Below are positions 58,011-64,000 of a DNA stretch of 64,000 nt, one piece after another; the first letter of the stretch is position 1, and the number at the start of each line of letters is the position of its first letter. Under the pieces are notes generated by a model that did not search any database, was not told the origin of the DNA, and saw only the letters and a program-made list of their open reading frames with translations. The translations under genes and the position numbers were made by a program. Source of the stretch: Scenedesmus sp. ARA3 (taxonomy: Eukaryota; Chlorophyta; Chlorophyceae; Sphaeropleales; Scenedesmaceae); contig RWJK01001878.1 of NCBI GenBank assembly GCA_004335835.1, positions 1 through 64,000 of the forward strand. Direction: 5' to 3'.

Positions 58011-58315
58011 CGTTGGAGTGTTGACTTCATGATCACAGTGGTGTCGACTGCTTCAGCTATGGCAAGAGGAACGTATGAGGCAGCAAGTTGCTTTTGCTGG
58101 ACAAGTTTCAGCCTTTGGCCTGTGCTGCAGGCTGCGCTACTTTCCCTGTTTGGTAACATGCTGTCAGATGTGTTGCACTGCTGCAATAGGCATGAACAGG
58201 AAATGTGACCAGTCAGTGGTGACATTCGTACAAAGCAGTGATGCTGTCAGCATGAGACCTGTTCCACATAGCAGTAGCCCTGTCAGCCTGAAGACATAAA
58301 ATCGTAAATGTCTGG

Positions 58316-58320
58316 TTACA
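58316..58320 (-). terminator. TGTAA poly(A) signal candidate, ELIP
   Basis: Reads TGTAA on the minus strand about 980 bp past the ELIP stop. The + strand is G/T-rich to its left and A/C-rich to its right, as expected where two convergent transcripts end. Confidence 0.35.
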
Positions 58321-59295
58321 CAGGATCAGCCATTGCGACCAGCACAAGATGCAATGGCAATGCCAAATTCACACCATCACATGCCTCTGCTGTCACATCT
58401 GCCCATGTTCCAGTACGTTGTGAGAACTGCCGGTTGAGGCAGGTAACTGCAAACAAAGCAGCAGCTTCGAAGTATCCATCCTGCATCATGGAATCACCTT
58501 CACTCCACAATGCCATGTAGCAAAGGAAGCAACAGCATGCAAAGATATGCACGTACACACAGCACGACGAGCCATGTGTGTGTGGCACCAACTGGTGGTG
58601 CCTTTGATTACTCTCACACAAGTTATTAACCGCAGCTGATGCTGCTGGCTACACTCTCTCTGTCTCTTGCACACAGGTTGTTGACCGCTGCATATCCTGC
58701 AGGGTGACACTGTTGTGCTGAGCCAAGCCAAATGCGCACTCTCTGCTGCACGTATGGATGAGTCAACAATGTGAACAGCTTTCACAGACCTTCACCCAGC
58801 AGCACACACTTGGTGGCTGTCACACAACCGCGTCTGGCACAATGTTTTGTAACACTGCTATAATACAGACCGCAACAACAAAGTCTGCCTGAAATTGCAG
58901 GACAGACCTGACTTCGCACACAAAGAAGCTGCACCCTGTTGGGAGTGCTCACACATTCGTAATCATGACAAAACAGCCTGACACAGCTCTACCTGCAACA
59001 CTAGCTTGTATGCAGCGTGCTGCAAATTGCGCGCACACACTGCCAAACAAGCAATCCAGAACAACGCCCTCAAGCATGCCCACAAGGCGACTCAGATCAC
59101 ACAGCAAGCAGCAGCCCACCAGGGCAAGCTGCTGCTGCTGTGCATGCTGCAACAACTTCCATAGCTCTGCTTCAAAAAACAATCACAGATCAGGCATGAA
59201 CCAGCCATCACACACAGCTCTTAGCTCAGAACACTCCAGTCCATCCTTCCTAACCTGTGTGAATTTCACCCTGATCGTCACCCTTATGAGGCAAT
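58321..59295. other. ELIP 3' flank, no gene seen
   Basis: A/C-rich on the + strand, no coding features. Probably 3'UTR and intergenic DNA of the ELIP gene. Confidence 0.5.
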
Positions 59296-60225
59296 TTAGA
59301 ACAGGGCGGAGCCCTTGGTCAGCTCAATGATGATCAGGGCAGCCAGGCCCAGCATGGCAGCGCGGCCGTTTGCCATCTCCGCGGTGTGGGTCAGGGGGCC
59401 GAAGGCAGCGGTGGGGTCAGCTCCCTTGAGGATGGGCACCAGGGAGGCACCAGCAATTGTGGCCATGGTGGCAATCACGATGGGTGCAGCTCCCTGGAAC
59501 TGCTCAATGAAGCCCTGGCCGGTGGACAGCTCAGCGCCAATGGCAGCGAATACGCCCAGCATTGCGAGGCGGCCGTTGATGGTCTCAGGGCCCACTGGGT
59601 TGGCAAAGGCCATGGCATCTGCAGGACAGGACAGAAGAGAGGAGCAGAAGGTGGTTGTCAGGAAGCTGTGTGTGGGTTGGTGTAAGAGTGAGGGTTTGGC
59701 TGCAGTAAAGGGTAGTAGGTGCTGAGGGGTTGGCTGGGCAAGTGGGGCTGCTGCTGCTGCTGCTGGTGCAAGGAAACCCCAGCCACAGGAAGTGCAAGGA
59801 CAGGCTGAAGTTGCAAACTGCGTTGCTGCAGCTGGTTACGATGCAGTAAGCAAATCCTTCAATCATCTAATAGACTTCTCAGCTGCGCAAAGACTGCTGT
59901 ATGTGGCTGTGGTGCACTGCGCTGCGAGTGTGTGGCTCCCGCATCAGCCCGTGACACTCGGGCTGCTGCAGCAGGCTGCTGCTCAATTCGCACGGCGCAA
60001 AAGCTCACCAGTGAACGTCACAGTCTTGTTGTCGGTGGTCATGGCCACGGGGGTGGCAGTGGCAGCAGGGACAGCCACCTTCTCGACGACCACCTCCTGC
60101 TGAGGAGCAGCAGCTGCGGGCTGGTCCACGGGTGTCTCAGAGGCACGCACAACAAGTGCACGCCTGTTCAGGCTGACGCTGGTAGCGGCACGCAGGCCGG
60201 TGTTGCGGAGCATCCTGGTTGCCAT
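59296..60225 (-). CDS. ELIP: Early light-inducible protein (ELIP), three-helix
   Basis: Two exons, 60225-60009 and 59618-59296, give 179 residues. The first ~40 residues (MATRMLRNTGLRAATSVSLN) are a plastid transit peptide, followed by an Ala/Pro/Val linker. Helix 1 has the LHC-type motif ETINGRLAMLGVFAAIGAEL, helix 2 is APIVIATMATIAGASLVPIL, and helix 3 repeats the motif as AEMANGRAAMLGLAALIIIE. ELIPs insert in thylakoids under high light, bind pigments transiently and protect photosystems. The length fits the family. A TATA box at 60332-60338 lies about 107 bp upstream. Unlike most genes here it has no exon-edge copies. Confidence 0.94.
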
Positions 60226-60331
60226 TGTGTAGAAGTGGTGTGTGTGGAGAGCGAGAACGAAGTCAGGATTGACTGGCAAAGTATGTATGGAAGCTTAAGT
60301 TGCAAGTGATTGGGATGTGGGAGCTGTGGGC

Positions 60332-60338
60332 TTATATA
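60332..60338 (-). promoter_or_regulatory. TATA box of ELIP
   Basis: TATATAA on the minus strand, 107 bp upstream of the start codon. It is the clearest TATA element in the window and suits a strongly induced gene. Confidence 0.65.
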
Positions 60339-60618
60339 GCCTGGCTGTTATGGTCAAACCTCGCACCCTGCTAGCCTCAAGTTCCTGTGGCTCGAACCTG
60401 ACCGCAGGACAGCGCGGTGGTAGCGCCTTGCGCTGCAGAACCAGACACGCTGTCTTATTGTTGTATCGACTCACGTGTTGTGATGGTGGCATTGCGAGAG
60501 TCACAGCAAGGCGACAGGACAAGGTGTAATCGTTGTAGAACTCGCCAGACCATTTACTGCCAGAGGAGGTCTGCCAGCAACGAATCAGTGCAAAATTCAC
60601 TGTTTGGTACCAAAGTAG

Positions 60619-64000
<3,382 letters not shown>

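Overview
The window is nuclear DNA of a green alga. It carries many spliced genes with short exons and GTGAGY-type donors. Their products include chlorophyll b reductase, an LHC-family antenna protein, an ELIP, plastid ribosomal protein bL31 and a DUF1995/LPA3-like photosystem II factor, all of the green plastid lineage. A septin is also present, and septins occur in green algae but not in land plants. Together with heavy (CTG/CAG)n content and TGTAA-like poly(A) signals, this suggests a chlorophyte, perhaps chlorophycean; the genus cannot be fixed from the sequence alone. Two 50-N gaps interrupt CAG tracts.

Layout, left to right. 1-3953: no gene supported; A/C-rich flank and CTG-rich DNA. 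3954-6227 (-): secreted trypsin-like protease with a degenerate Kazal module. 8975-11548 (-): LHC-superfamily protein, head-to-head with chlorophyll b reductase NYC1 (11908-16832, +). 20661-24729 (-): plastid-targeted HAD hydrolase. 26979-31678 (-): septin with a 370-residue low-complexity N-terminus. 32779-37787 (-): Trf4/PAPD5-type poly(A) polymerase. 38646-42821 (+): 1000-residue coiled-coil/Gln-rich protein. 45222-45956 (+): Ala-rich ORF of unknown role, followed by an A-rich tract, a perfect hairpin and a tRNA-like element lacking an anticodon loop. 47336-49050 (-): DMT/TPT-type transporter. 50695-52469 (-): plastid bL31, head-to-head with the LPA3-like gene (52890-57502, +). 59296-60225 (-): ELIP. 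60619-64000 (-): RCC1-repeat protein running off the right edge. Exon joins were chosen by hand so that every intron has GT..AG ends and every phase matches; in the HAD gene one internal exon was not found.

The most striking feature is structural. Most multi-exon genes carry tandem, decaying copies of exon edges. Copies of the exon 3' end plus donor lie downstream of the exon, and copies of the acceptor plus exon 5' end lie upstream. They are seen in NYC1, HAD, septin, Trf4, bL31, LPA3, LHC, RCC1 and the coiled-coil gene, and also around stop codons. Long (CTG)n tracts, always in the sense orientation, sit immediately upstream of at least a dozen 3' splice sites.

Functionally the window mixes plastid genes (antenna protein, chlorophyll b turnover, photoprotection, PSII assembly, plastid translation) with RNA surveillance and cytoskeletal genes. 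The LHC/NYC1 and bL31/LPA3 pairs may each share a bidirectional promoter.
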